Source of the DNA: Methanobacteriota archaeon
GTDB taxonomy: Archaea; Halobacteriota; Halobacteria; Halobacteriales; Halalkalicoccaceae
DNA: 8,277 bases
Assembly: GCA_022561895.1 (NCBI GenBank)
Contig: JADFQH010000126.1
Location: 1-8,277, forward strand
Reading direction: 5' to 3'
In this document: piece by piece, positions 1 through 6,103 of the stretch
How the letters are laid out: each line of letters starts with the position of its first letter
Position numbering within the stretch: position 1 is the first letter of the stretch
Program-made: the position numbers and the translations under genes
The notes under the pieces: model-generated
The model's input: the letters and a program-made list of their open reading frames with translations, nothing else
Databases searched by the model: none
Told to the model about the DNA's origin: nothing

Positions 1-548
1 TCCATGCCGCCGTAGAGATGGTTCAGGAACATTTCCTTGGTGAGTATGGTGCCCTTGCGCAGGGAAAGCAGCTCCAGGATGCCGTATTCCTTGCCGGTCA
101 AGTGCAGCGGCTGGCCGTCGACCTCGACCCTGCGGGTGTCCAGGTTGACGGTCAGCTTGCCCGTCTTGCTGATGGAATCGGAGTGGCCTCGCGAGCGCCG
201 GACAATGGCCTGGATGCGGGCGATCAACTCGCGCTTGTCGAACGGCTTGGTAAGATAGTCGTCGGCGCCGACGCCGAGACCCTTGATCTTGTCGTCCGAA
301 CCGTTCAGCCCTGAGAGGATAAGGACCGGGATCTTGACCCGGGCCGCACGCAGCCTGCGCAGCACCTCGTAGCCGTCCATGTCGGGCAGCATCAGATCGA
401 GGACGATGATGTCGTAGTCGTAAAGCTTGCCGATCTCGAGCCCGTCCTCGCCCTGATCGGTGATGTCGCAGACGAAGCCTTCGGATTCGAGCATGCGCTC
501 CATCCCCTTCGCCATCGACGTATCGTCCTCAACCAACAGTACGCGCAT
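1..548 (-). CDS. ctrA: Cell-cycle response regulator CtrA (3' end beyond the window)
   Basis: CtrA is the master DNA-binding response regulator of the alphaproteobacterial cell cycle, acting on replication, motility and division genes. My translation of the minus strand starts MRVLLVEDDTSMAKGMERML and gives about 182 residues before the window edge. The receiver domain covers about residues 1-115. Its acidic pocket is E7, D8 and D9, the phospho-acceptor is D51 (VLDLMLPDMDG) and the conserved lysine is K101 (DDYLTKPF). The OmpR-type winged helix begins near residue 125. The stretches HLTGKEY, ELLSLRKGT and LTKEMFLNHLYGGM are near-identical to what I remember of Caulobacter CtrA, which separates it from generic OmpR regulators. 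The last 45 or so residues, including the wing, are missing. It lies downstream of purC on the same strand, but a 133-nt gap with possible CtrA boxes suggests its own promoter. Codon use is GC-rich like purC and unlike the right half of the window. Confidence 0.93.
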   Translation of the reverse strand, partial: MRVLLVEDDTSMAKGMERMLESEGFVCDITDQGEDGLEIGKLYDYDIIVLDLMLPDMDGYEVLRRLRAARVKIPVLILSGLNGSDDKIKGLGVGADDYLTKPFDKRELIARIQAIVRRSRGHSDSISKTGKLTVNLDTRRVEVDGQPLHLTGKEYGILELLSLRKGTILTKEMFLNHLYGGM

Positions 549-616
549 CGCCGAACCTTTCCGACACGATGTTGCCATACGCCCTACACGTTAACCATAG
601 AATTGTCGCTCGCTGG

Positions 617-631
617 TAAAATTTTCGTTAA
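617..631 (-). promoter_or_regulatory. Candidate CtrA-binding box upstream of ctrA
   Basis: On the minus strand this reads TTAACGAAAATTTTA, that is TTAA, seven bases, then TTTA. The published CtrA consensus is TTAA-N7-TTAA, so it has one mismatch. A further TTAA half-site lies at 591-594 (TTAACC on the plus strand). Both are AT-rich islands in a GC-rich 133-nt gap (549-681) between the purC stop and the ctrA start, about 70 and 45 nt upstream of the ctrA ATG. CtrA autoregulation is known in Caulobacter; autoregulation here is inference. I saw no GANTC methylation site in the gap and no convincing terminator for purC. Confidence 0.5.
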
Positions 632-681
632 TCTCGGGCGGCCAATTTCAACGCGCGCGTCGGTCCCGTGACCGGGCCGGC

Positions 682-1578
682 CTACGCGCCCGCCTCGTCG
701 ATCAGCCGCCGGCGCGCCTCGCGATATTTCTCCGCCGTCCGGGCAACGATGTCGGGCGGCAATTCGGGCGCCGGCGGTTGCTTGTTCCAGCCGATGCGCT
801 CGAGGTGGTCGCGCACGAACTGCTTGTCGAAGCTTTCCGGGCTGTGGCCCGGCGCGTAGCTTTCGGCCGGCCAGAAACGCGACGAATCGGGCGTCAGGAC
901 TTCGTCGATCAGCACCAATTCGCCGTCGCCGTCGAGCGCGAACTCGAACTTGGTGTCGGCGACGATGATGCCGCGGCCGGCGGCGTAGTCGCGGGCGTGT
1001 TGGTAGACCGCGATGGCGGCGTCGCGCACGCGAGCGGCAACGTCGGCGCCGATCAAATCGACAGCGCGGTCGTAGCTGATGTTCTCGTCATGCGCGCCCA
1101 TCTCCGCCTTGGTCGAGGGCGTGAACAGCGTCTCGGGCAGCTTGTCGGCGCGGCGCAGGCCTTCGGGCAACGCAATACCGCATACCGTTCCACCGCGCTG
1201 ATATTCCTTCCAGCCCGAGCCTTCGATATAGCCCCGCACGATGGCCTCGATCGGCAGCGGCTCGAGCCGGCGGACGACCATCGAGCGGCCGACCAGCGGC
1301 GCGCGCTCGGCGGCGTCGGGTACCGCGTCTTCGAGGCTCATGTCGGAAAGATGGTTGGCGACGATGCCGCCGGTCCGCGCGAACCAGAAGTACGACAGCG
1401 CGGTCAACACCGCGCCCTTGCCGGGTATCGGCGTCGGCAGCACGACGTCGAACGCCGAAAGCCGGTCGGACGCGACGATCAGCAGGTGGTCGTCGTCGAC
1501 GGCATAGTTGTCACGCACCTTGCCGCGACTGATCAGCGGCAGGCTCTCGAGGGTCGATTCGAACAGCGTCTCGGTCAT
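682..1578 (-). CDS. purC: Phosphoribosylaminoimidazole-succinocarboxamide synthase (SAICAR synthase)
   Basis: This cytoplasmic enzyme of de novo purine synthesis joins CAIR and aspartate using ATP to give SAICAR. The protein is 298 residues, the long form of the family (yeast Ade1-like) rather than the bacterial form of about 240. Visible family motifs in order are SRGKVRDNY (17-25, nucleotide-binding loop), SDRLSAFD (37-44), VRGYIEGSGWKEY (114-126), FTPSTKAEMGAHDENIS (152-168) and LIDEVLTPDSSRFWP (223-237). An upstream in-frame ATG would add nine residues (start 1605). I prefer the ATG at 1578 because GGAAG lies six bases before it and MTETLFEST is a more natural N-terminus for the family. 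It sits 119 nt downstream of the cyclase gene on the same strand; co-transcription is possible but not shown. All motifs look intact, so it should be functional. Confidence 0.96.
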   Translation of the reverse strand: MTETLFESTLESLPLISRGKVRDNYAVDDDHLLIVASDRLSAFDVVLPTPIPGKGAVLTALSYFWFARTGGIVANHLSDMSLEDAVPDAAERAPLVGRSMVVRRLEPLPIEAIVRGYIEGSGWKEYQRGGTVCGIALPEGLRRADKLPETLFTPSTKAEMGAHDENISYDRAVDLIGADVAARVRDAAIAVYQHARDYAAGRGIIVADTKFEFALDGDGELVLIDEVLTPDSSRFWPAESYAPGHSPESFDKQFVRDHLERIGWNKQPPAPELPPDIVARTAEKYREARRRLIDEAGA

Positions 1579-1583
1579 ATTTT

Positions 1584-1588
1584 CTTCC
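1584..1588 (-). promoter_or_regulatory. Shine-Dalgarno sequence of purC
   Basis: GGAAG on the minus strand, five to six bases before the ATG at 1578. It decides between that start and the upstream in-frame ATG at 1605, and supports a bacterial origin for this half of the window. Confidence 0.6.
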
Positions 1589-1697
1589 AATCTCGGCGGG
1601 CGCACGGTCGCGACGGCGCAGAATGTCGCGTTCGGCGTCGGTTGTCACCCACCCTTCTTATTTGGTCGTCGGTTTGGCTCGCGGCGCGGGACAGCCG

Positions 1698-3264
1698 CTA
1701 TTTCGTCCTGGCGACGAAGGCGCGGTCCCAACGGGCGGGCGGCGGCTCTGCCAGGTAACGGGTACAGCGATCGACATAGAGCTTGGCCGTAGCATCGTCG
1801 CCGGCGAGCGCGGCGAAGGCATCGCGCGCCGCGGTGAAGTTCCGGCGGTAGTATTGCGCGAGCGCGCCGTGGAACGCGGCGATCCGCTCGGTGACCGCGG
1901 TGTCGACCTCGCCCTTGCGGCCGAACACCTCGTAGACCCTGACCGGCTGGGTCTTGCCGGTCACCACCAGCCGGTCGAGGCGGCGCAACACGTAACTGTC
2001 GTCGAGGCCGCGTCGCGTGCCCTCGCCGATCATCAATAGACTGCCGTAGGTCTTGTTGGCGCTTTCCAGGCGCGCCGCCAGGTTCACCGTATCGCCCGTG
2101 ACGGTGTAGTTGAGGCGCGATTTCGAGCCCATGTTGCCGACCACGGCCGAACCGGTATTGATGCCGATCCGCGTGCCGATCGGCGACAATCCGAATTCTC
2201 TCTCGACGACATCGCGGTTGAAAACTTCGAGCCGGGCCAGGCAGTCGAGCGCGGCGTCGACCGCGTGGCGCTCGGCGTCGTCGTCGTTGAGCGGCGCGCT
2301 CCAGAACGACATGACGGCGTCGCCCATGAACTTGTCGATGTAGCCGCCGTGCGCCTCGACGACGCCGCTCACCAGGGTGAAGTACCGGTTGACGACATCG
2401 ACCAGCTTCTCGGGTTGCTGCTTCAAGCCCTCGCTGAGCGACGTGTAGCCGACGATGTCGGAGAAGAAAACGGTGACCCGGCGCGTCTCGCCGCCGAGCG
2501 TGAGCGCGTCGGCGTTGTCGGCCAGCTGGTCGACCAGAACGGGCGCGAGGTAATGTCGGAAAGCATGTTGAATGCGCCGCTTCGCCTTGTCCTCGACCAT
2601 GAAGCGAAAGGCGTAGATCACCGTGAACGCCAATATACTCGCGAGCGCGACGGCCCCGATCGGCGGTACGATGCCACGCGAGAAGGAGACGACGGATAGG
2701 CCGATCTCGGCAAGCAGAACACAGAAGCCGAAGGCCAGCCCGGCAATCGGCGGCACGACGAAGAAGAGCAGGATCAGGCCGGCGGTGCTGACCGTTACCA
2801 CGCCGAAACTCCGCGCCGTCGACAACAGCTTGAGGCCGATCCCCTTGGACAAGGTATTCACCGCAGCCGCGTGGATATAGACCCCCGGGATCGATCGTCG
2901 GTCGACGATCTGGCCAAACTTTTCGCTGTCGAACGGGATGACGCAGCGGTCGCTCGGCGCGACGTCGAGGCGCGCCGTAGCCAGGTGATTGGCGGCAACG
3001 TGCCTGTCCTCGACGTCGAGAACGAGGCCGAAGATGACGATTTTGTCGCGGAATTGCCGGGCGAAGTAGGCGTCGTTCCCGGCGATTGCGCAAGCATAGA
3101 GATCGGCCACGCTGTATGTCGGAATATCGTTGGGCCCGGTGTTGAAATTGATCAGAAAGTCCTCGGCCGGCTGCGCCCCCCCGGCACGCCGCACCAGCTC
3201 GACGGCGAAGGACGTGTCGCGCCGGCCGCCCTCGTAGTCGAAACCCGCGGGATAGCGACGCACG
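1698..3264 (-). CDS. Class III adenylate cyclase with CHASE2 sensor domain, N-terminus lost at the join
   Basis: This is the bacterial part of the 673-codon reading frame; residues are counted from the GTG at 3719. It would make cAMP from ATP at the inner membrane in response to an extracytoplasmic signal. Residues about 153-300 are the C-terminal part of a CHASE2 domain (VRRYPAGFDYEG, DKIVIFG, IPGVYIHAAAVNTL). Three hydrophobic helices follow near 302-320, 323-346 and 352-373, the usual CHASE2-cyclase layout. The catalytic domain spans about 412-600. Metal-binding aspartates are D421 (FFSDIVGYTSL) and D467 (FMGDAVM), the purine-contacting lysine is K463, and the transition-state residues are N546 and R550 (TGDTVNLAARLE). 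The position that is Asp in mammalian cyclases appears to be T539, as in many class IIIb enzymes. The C-terminus is complete. The first membrane helix and the start of CHASE2 are missing, replaced by haloarchaeal sequence. A guanylate cyclase is less likely given the lysine. Confidence 0.88.
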
Positions 3265-3280
3265 ATCTCGTCGAGATCGG
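3261..3280. other. Junction of bacterial and haloarchaeal sequence, at a palindrome
   Basis: On the minus strand, protein similarity changes from a PLP-dependent cystathionine gamma-synthase (up to about FVDMTDLDEI, residues 143-152) to a CHASE2 domain (from about VRRYPAGF, residue 153). At the change lies CGATCTCG, T, CGAGATCG (3263-3279), a perfect inverted repeat with 8-bp arms and a one-base spacer. Codon use, GC level, promoter type and gene content all differ on the two sides. The exact breakpoint cannot be placed to better than about 15 bases, because either parent could share the palindrome. Confidence 0.85.
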
Positions 3281-3671
3281 TCATATCCACGAACGAAAAC
3301 TCGATGTCGTAGCTCTCGTAGACCTGTGTGAAGATCCGGTGGGTACCTCCATAAACATCGGTCCCAGAAACGACGTGATCGCCCGATTCGAGCAGATTTA
3401 GTACTGTGTTGATCGCACCCATCCCCGAAGAGAAGACCCGGCCAAAGCGCCCGCCTTCGAGGGAGGCGAGGTTTGCTTCGAGATCAGTTCGGGTGGGGTT
3501 CCCTGTACGAGAGTACTCGTAGCCCCGGTGCTCGCCGGGTCCGTCCTGCACGTACGTGGAGTTGGCGTGGATCGGCGTCATGAGCGCGCCGGTCCCCTCA
3601 TCAGGGCGCTGCCCGGCGTGGATCGCGCGGGTTTCGATTCGTTTTGCGGTGGAGTCTTCGGGATCGTCCAT
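3265..3671 (-). CDS. Cystathionine gamma-synthase/lyase family, N-terminal fragment only
   Basis: Members of this PLP-dependent Cys/Met metabolism family act in transsulfuration, for example making cystathionine from an activated homoserine and cysteine. Only about 136 of the usual 380 or so residues are present. Visible family features are ETRAIHAGQ, the substrate and PLP-contact stretch GYEYSRTGNPTR, the PLP phosphate-binding loop SSGMGAI, and DVYGGTHR, whose tyrosine stacks on the cofactor ring. The Schiff-base lysine (normally near residue 200) and the whole C-terminal domain are absent, so this fragment cannot be active. The frame also allows a GTG start at 3719. I prefer the ATG at 3671, because MDDPEDSTAKRIETRAIHAG resembles typical haloarchaeal starts and the extra 16 residues look unconserved. 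The reading frame runs on without a stop into the cyclase. Which exact enzyme (synthase, lyase or O-acetylhomoserine sulfhydrylase) cannot be decided from this part. Confidence 0.85.
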
Positions 3672-3760
3672 AGTCCCTGTCGATGGGCCGGGCCGATTAC
3701 TCTTGTCGTCGGTGTTCACCGGCCGATAGATCTAGTAGTAGTTTCTACACAACACGAGTC
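3672..3760. promoter_or_regulatory. Divergent promoter region
   Basis: This 89-nt gap separates the divergent starts of the PLP-enzyme gene (ATG at 3671, minus) and the small membrane protein (ATG at 3761, plus), so it must hold two promoters. I see no strong haloarchaeal TATA box; the AT-richer patch is 3726-3750. Small symmetric elements are GGTG-TT-CACC at 3711-3720 and GTAG-TTT-CTAC at 3737-3747, and GGCCGAT occurs twice (3691-3697, 3721-3727). None is a recognised operator. Confidence 0.35.
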
Positions 3761-4159
3761 ATGCAACGCGAAACCAAGATTCTCGTACTTGAGATCGGGG
3801 TATTGCTGTTCGGAATAATCGGTATGATCTGTAACTTGTGGCTGCAGCACAAGGACGACGAAGCACCCGAACTGAGTCCGTTTTCCGTTCGGCAGGCTGT
3901 TTCGGGGGCGATTTCGGCCGTTGCGCTCACGTATATCGATGACCACGACGTAGGAGGAGTCCGTCGAAGCTGCAAGCGACTGGTCCTGTTCATGTTCGGC
4001 TGGAACCTTCTTATTCAGAAAATCGATCCAGAGATCGACTGGTCGTTCAGCCTTGGCAGCGCGTTTGGCTCGTTGGCTTATCGATTCTGGTTCGGAATCG
4101 TGCGGCCGATACCGGAACCACGACTGAACTACAGCGGATTTCTGCGTCGGCGACGCTGA
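3761..4159 (+). CDS. Hypothetical small membrane protein, haloarchaeal
   Basis: I do not recognise this 132-residue protein. The frame is open further upstream, but the ATG at 3761 (MQRETKILVLEIG) is preferred: it directly precedes a clear hydrophobic helix at about residues 8-27 (LVLEIGVLLFGIIGMICNLW), while the upstream extension is Ser/Arg-rich and improbable. After the helix comes an acidic hydrophilic stretch (KDDEAPELSP), a small-residue segment SGAISAVALTY, a second moderately hydrophobic segment LVLFMFGWNLLI, and an aromatic region GSLAYRFWFGIV that may also touch the membrane. The C-terminus is basic (FLRRRR). It is divergent from the PLP-enzyme gene and 62 nt upstream of rpl21e, which has its own TATA box, so it is probably not part of that operon. 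The opposite-strand frame over 3716-4183 lacks domain-like features and I take it as a shadow. Confidence is moderate because no homologue was recognised. Confidence 0.62.
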   Translation: MQRETKILVLEIGVLLFGIIGMICNLWLQHKDDEAPELSPFSVRQAVSGAISAVALTYIDDHDVGGVRRSCKRLVLFMFGWNLLIQKIDPEIDWSFSLGSAFGSLAYRFWFGIVRPIPEPRLNYSGFLRRRR

Positions 4160-4183
4160 GAAACGATGCGTTCGGGAACGCAC

Positions 4184-4192
4184 CTTTTATAA
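4184..4192 (+). promoter_or_regulatory. Archaeal TATA box of the rpl21e-rpoF operon
   Basis: CTTTTATAA, centred about 34 bases before the ATG at 4222. Archaeal transcription normally starts 25-30 bases downstream of the box, here near 4213-4217, so the leader would be only a few bases long. No Shine-Dalgarno is visible in it, which fits haloarchaeal leaderless or short-leader mRNA. Confidence 0.7.
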
Positions 4193-4221
4193 CCGTCACG
4201 GGATAACTCGTCGGTACGACT

Positions 4222-4512
4222 ATGCCGAGTTCAAACGGACCCCTCACTGGAACACGCAAGAAACTCTCGAATCACCCGCGCGAGCGCGGGACCTCCCCGC
4301 CACAGCGTGCGGTCGCCCGGTTCGACGAGGGACAGCAGGTACATCTCGCCATCGACCCGAGCGTCCCCGAGGGACGATTCCACCCCCGATTCAGCGGCCA
4401 CACTGGTACTGTTGCCGGGAAACAGGGAACGGCCTACAAGGTTGAGATCACCGATGGAGGGAAGAAAAAGACGGTGATCGCAAAGCCTGCCCACCTGCGC
4501 GCACAGGAATGA
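4222..4512 (+). CDS. rpl21e: Large-subunit ribosomal protein eL21 (L21e)
   Basis: Structural protein of the archaeal 50S ribosomal subunit, shared with eukaryotes and absent from bacteria. The 96 residues match the family length. Typical features are the N-terminal GPLTGTRKKLSNHPRERG, the central VHLAIDPSVPEGRFHPRFSG and the C-terminal SH3-like strand pattern TGTVAGKQGTAYKVEI followed by the basic GGKKKTVIAKPAHLR. The ATG at 4222 follows a strong TATA box at the spacing expected for a near-leaderless transcript. Its stop overlaps the rpoF start by 4 nt (ATGA), so the two are translated from one message. The pairing of L21e with RNA polymerase subunit F is a conserved archaeal gene order and is one of the best proofs that this half of the window is archaeal. 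It appears complete and functional. Confidence 0.96.
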   Translation: MPSSNGPLTGTRKKLSNHPRERGTSPPQRAVARFDEGQQVHLAIDPSVPEGRFHPRFSGHTGTVAGKQGTAYKVEITDGGKKKTVIAKPAHLRAQE

Positions 4513-4865
4513 CGATCTTCAAAGAGATCGTCGGCGAGGAGTATCTCACGGTCTCGGAAACCAAAGCACTGTTGACGGATATCGAAGCCGAGCGTGCGGC
4601 CGATCCCGACCGGGAGATGCGCTACGAGCTCGCGCGTGCGATCGAACACGTCAATCGGTTTGCGGTACTCTCGCCCGAGGACGCGGACGCACTCGTCTCC
4701 GAACTGATGGAGTTGGAGAAGGTAAACGAGACCACGGCGTACAAGATAACGGATCTCTTGCCTCGGGATCGGGACGAACTCCGATCGGTGTACGCAAAGG
4801 AGCGCTACTCGCTTTCGGGCGAGGAACTCGACGAGATCCTAAACATCGTCTCGCAGTACGGATAG
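4509..4865 (+). CDS. rpoF: DNA-directed RNA polymerase subunit F (Rpb4-like)
   Basis: Subunit F pairs with subunit E (Rpb7-like) to form the stalk of archaeal RNA polymerase, which helps open the promoter and binds nascent RNA. The 118-residue protein matches the archaeal family: an N-terminal segment TIFKEIVGEEYLTVSETKALL that packs on subunit E, a charged helix (EAERAADPDREMRYELARAI), and a C-terminal HRDC-like helical domain ending VYAKERYSLSGEELDEILNI. It is strongly acidic, as expected in a haloarchaeon. Its start codon overlaps the rpl21e stop, implying coupled translation. Its partner subunit E is not in this window. After its stop there are 41 bases containing a new TATA-like element before the DUF655 gene, so the downstream gene can be expressed both by read-through and independently. 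Confidence 0.93.
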   Translation: MTIFKEIVGEEYLTVSETKALLTDIEAERAADPDREMRYELARAIEHVNRFAVLSPEDADALVSELMELEKVNETTAYKITDLLPRDRDELRSVYAKERYSLSGEELDEILNIVSQYG

Positions 4866-4873
4866 CGGCCGAC

Positions 4874-4881
4874 TCTTTAAG
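4874..4881 (+). promoter_or_regulatory. TATA-like element before the DUF655 gene
   Basis: TCTTTAAG, about 26-33 bases before the ATG at 4907, the spacing expected for a leaderless haloarchaeal transcript. No Shine-Dalgarno is seen before the ATG. The match to a TATA box is partial. Confidence 0.5.
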
Positions 4882-4906
4882 TGGTCGCTTCGCGTACTCC
4901 GTTGAT

Positions 4907-5467
4907 ATGAGCGACGCAGACCACGACGGGGAGACGATCGTACTCGATTATCTCCCGCATGGTCGCGCCGATGACGACCGGCCGGGCTATCAGAAGCCGC
5001 CAATCGCGTTCGTCCTCGATACAAAGACGTTCGCCCTCTCCGAGCTGACGCTTACGGACGACTCGGGGATCAAAATCGGGGATTACGTCGATCTCGATGC
5101 CTCGCTTGAGGGCGTCGAAACCGTCCGCTCGATCGGGTACGACGATCTCTCGGGCGGTGCGCGATCGGAACTCGAGTACGTCATCGAGGATCTCATCGAG
5201 GAGGAAGAAGACCGTTTCGTCACCTTCTATAACGACGCCCAGCCCATTACCCTCAGACTCCATCAGCTCAACCTACTTCCGGGGATCGGCAAGAAGTTAC
5301 GAAATTCAATCCTCGACGAACGGAAACGAGAACCGTTCGGGAGTTTCGAGGAACTCGACGATCGGGTTTCTGGTCTGCACAACCCACAGAGTATTCTCGC
5401 CGATCGGATCTTGGAGGAGCTTCGTGAGAACGAACTCAAATATCGGCTGTTCGTGCGCGAAGAGTAA
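4907..5467 (+). CDS. DUF655 family protein with helix-hairpin-helix domain
   Basis: This archaeal family has no firmly known function. The 186-residue protein has an acidic N-terminal part (about 1-75) with a beta-rich pattern (IVLDYLPHG, PPIAFVLDTKTFALSELTL, IKIGDYVDL) resembling an OB-like fold. A charged linker helix follows (ELEYVIEDLIEEEEDRF). The C-terminal half has a clear helix-hairpin-helix signature at about 121-139 (LNLLPGIGKKLRNSILDER), then FGSFEELDDRVSGLHNP, where a second hairpin-like element is possible. Such motifs usually bind nucleic acid backbone, so an RNA- or DNA-binding role is likely but inferred. The position between rpoF and ksgA is widely conserved in Euryarchaeota and suggests a link to transcription or ribosome biogenesis. 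A start at 4907 is supported by the upstream TATA-like element and the lack of an alternative in-frame start. It converges with the lipoprotein gene, 14 nt apart. Confidence 0.9.
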   Translation: MSDADHDGETIVLDYLPHGRADDDRPGYQKPPIAFVLDTKTFALSELTLTDDSGIKIGDYVDLDASLEGVETVRSIGYDDLSGGARSELEYVIEDLIEEEEDRFVTFYNDAQPITLRLHQLNLLPGIGKKLRNSILDERKREPFGSFEELDDRVSGLHNPQSILADRILEELRENELKYRLFVREE

Positions 5468-5481
5468 CTATCGTTGCGCAA

Positions 5482-5970
5482 CTACGTATCGGTGATTTCA
5501 CCGGAGGCGTTTGTGGAGTGGTTAGTGCTGGGTACATTATCCGAACACCAGTGTTCGTCCTTGCTGTGAGTCATATAATGGGATTCCCCATACCGATCGA
5601 CGTTTGCGTCGGCGCTGTAACACTCGGGATACTCCAGATCGGCAGGGTCGGCAGTCTGCCATTCGTTCCCGAGCAGCCGCGCCGAAACAACGAACTGACC
5701 CGGCGTTTCCGGCCACGTTTCCTCGATAACGATACCCGGTACTCGATCAGAATCGGGATCGTTCGCCTCCAGTTCGTATGACTGGTCATGAATCCGTTCT
5801 TCGTCCCATTCGATTCGAAGAGCAACAGTGTGGGGTTCTTCGTCGTAGTTGTTGATGCTGACCAGACCGAGATTCGATTCTTCGGAACCATCCGAAAAAA
5901 GACACCCTGCAGTCCCGGTCGCCAAAACGGCTGTTAGCAGTGCACGTCTGGTTGGGGTACTCGTTTCCAT
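5482..5970 (-). CDS. Hypothetical Tat-exported lipoprotein, haloarchaeal
   Basis: The function of this 162-residue protein is unknown. The N-terminus is a classic haloarchaeal Tat lipoprotein signal: twin arginines (TPTRRALLTAV, R8-R9), a short hydrophobic core and a lipobox TAGC with the lipidated cysteine at C23. The mature part would be anchored on the outer face of the membrane. It begins with an acidic linker (SDGSEESN), then a stretch of probable beta strands (LGLVSINNYDEEPHTVALRIEWDEE, ending near residue 58), then ETWPETPGQFVVSARLLGNEW. This suggests a small immunoglobulin-like or cupredoxin-like beta sandwich, though no metal-site pattern is convincing. Two later cysteines (ECYSADAN and HWCSDN) may form a disulfide. 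The Asn/Ser/Thr-rich tail (STNHSTNASGE) has possible N-glycosylation sites. It faces against the neighbouring genes and interrupts the usual DUF655-ksgA adjacency, so it is probably an insertion into the cluster. The upstream element at 6001-6010 could be its TATA box. Confidence 0.82.
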   Translation of the reverse strand: METSTPTRRALLTAVLATGTAGCLFSDGSEESNLGLVSINNYDEEPHTVALRIEWDEERIHDQSYELEANDPDSDRVPGIVIEETWPETPGQFVVSARLLGNEWQTADPADLEYPECYSADANVDRYGESHYMTHSKDEHWCSDNVPSTNHSTNASGEITDT

Positions 5971-6000
5971 GCGATAGTAGCCGACGGATTACATTCAAGA

Positions 6001-6010
6001 ATTTAATATA
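6001..6010. promoter_or_regulatory. TATA-like element in the divergent lipoprotein-ksgA gap
   Basis: ATTTAATATA reads as a good TATA box in both directions (TATATTAAAT on the minus strand). It sits about 31-40 bases from the lipoprotein ATG (5970, minus) and 25-34 bases from an in-frame ATG at 6035 of the ksgA frame (plus). I think it serves the lipoprotein gene; it may also serve ksgA if translation starts at 6035. Confidence 0.5.
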
Positions 6011-6072
6011 CGTATTTTGTGGTTACGAGACAACATGAGGGGCGGCTACGCCCAGAGCACCGAAACGAGAGG

Positions 6073-6078
6073 TTTACA
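6073..6078 (+). promoter_or_regulatory. Possible TATA element supporting the ksgA start at 6104
   Basis: TTTACA, preceded by CGAAAC at 6061-6066 that resembles a BRE, lies 26 bases before the ATG at 6104. This spacing fits a leaderless haloarchaeal message starting at 6104. It is a weaker box than the one at 6001-6010. Confidence 0.35.
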
Positions 6079-6103
6079 CCGAGCGGTGATCTACGCACGC
6101 AAA

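Noticed and set aside
661..674. Stem CGGTC/GACCG downstream of the purC stop as a terminator
   Set aside because: The stem has only five base pairs and no T tract follows it on the minus strand.
778..1758. Plus-strand frame of 326 codons opposite purC
   Set aside because: purC on the minus strand has all its family motifs and a Shine-Dalgarno. The plus-strand product has only low-complexity Ala/Arg/Val-rich sequence.
1645..3093. Long minus-strand frame of 482 codons overlapping the cyclase
   Set aside because: It is extremely Arg-rich, lacks domain patterns and lies in another frame of the clearly recognisable cyclase. Long spurious frames are normal in GC-rich DNA.
1698..3719. A novel PLP-dependent signalling cyclase as a new biological system
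   Set aside because: The PLP part lacks the Schiff-base lysine and most of the fold, the sensor part lacks its first helix, and the flanks come from different domains of life. A chimera explains everything seen.
3711..3720. GGTG-TT-CACC palindrome as an operator of the divergent genes
   Set aside because: Arms of four bases arise often by chance, and no known regulator site matches.
3716..4183. Minus-strand frame of 155 codons opposite the small membrane protein
   Set aside because: It has no hydrophobic helix, no domain pattern and no plausible promoter. The plus-strand product has a well-formed membrane helix right after its ATG.
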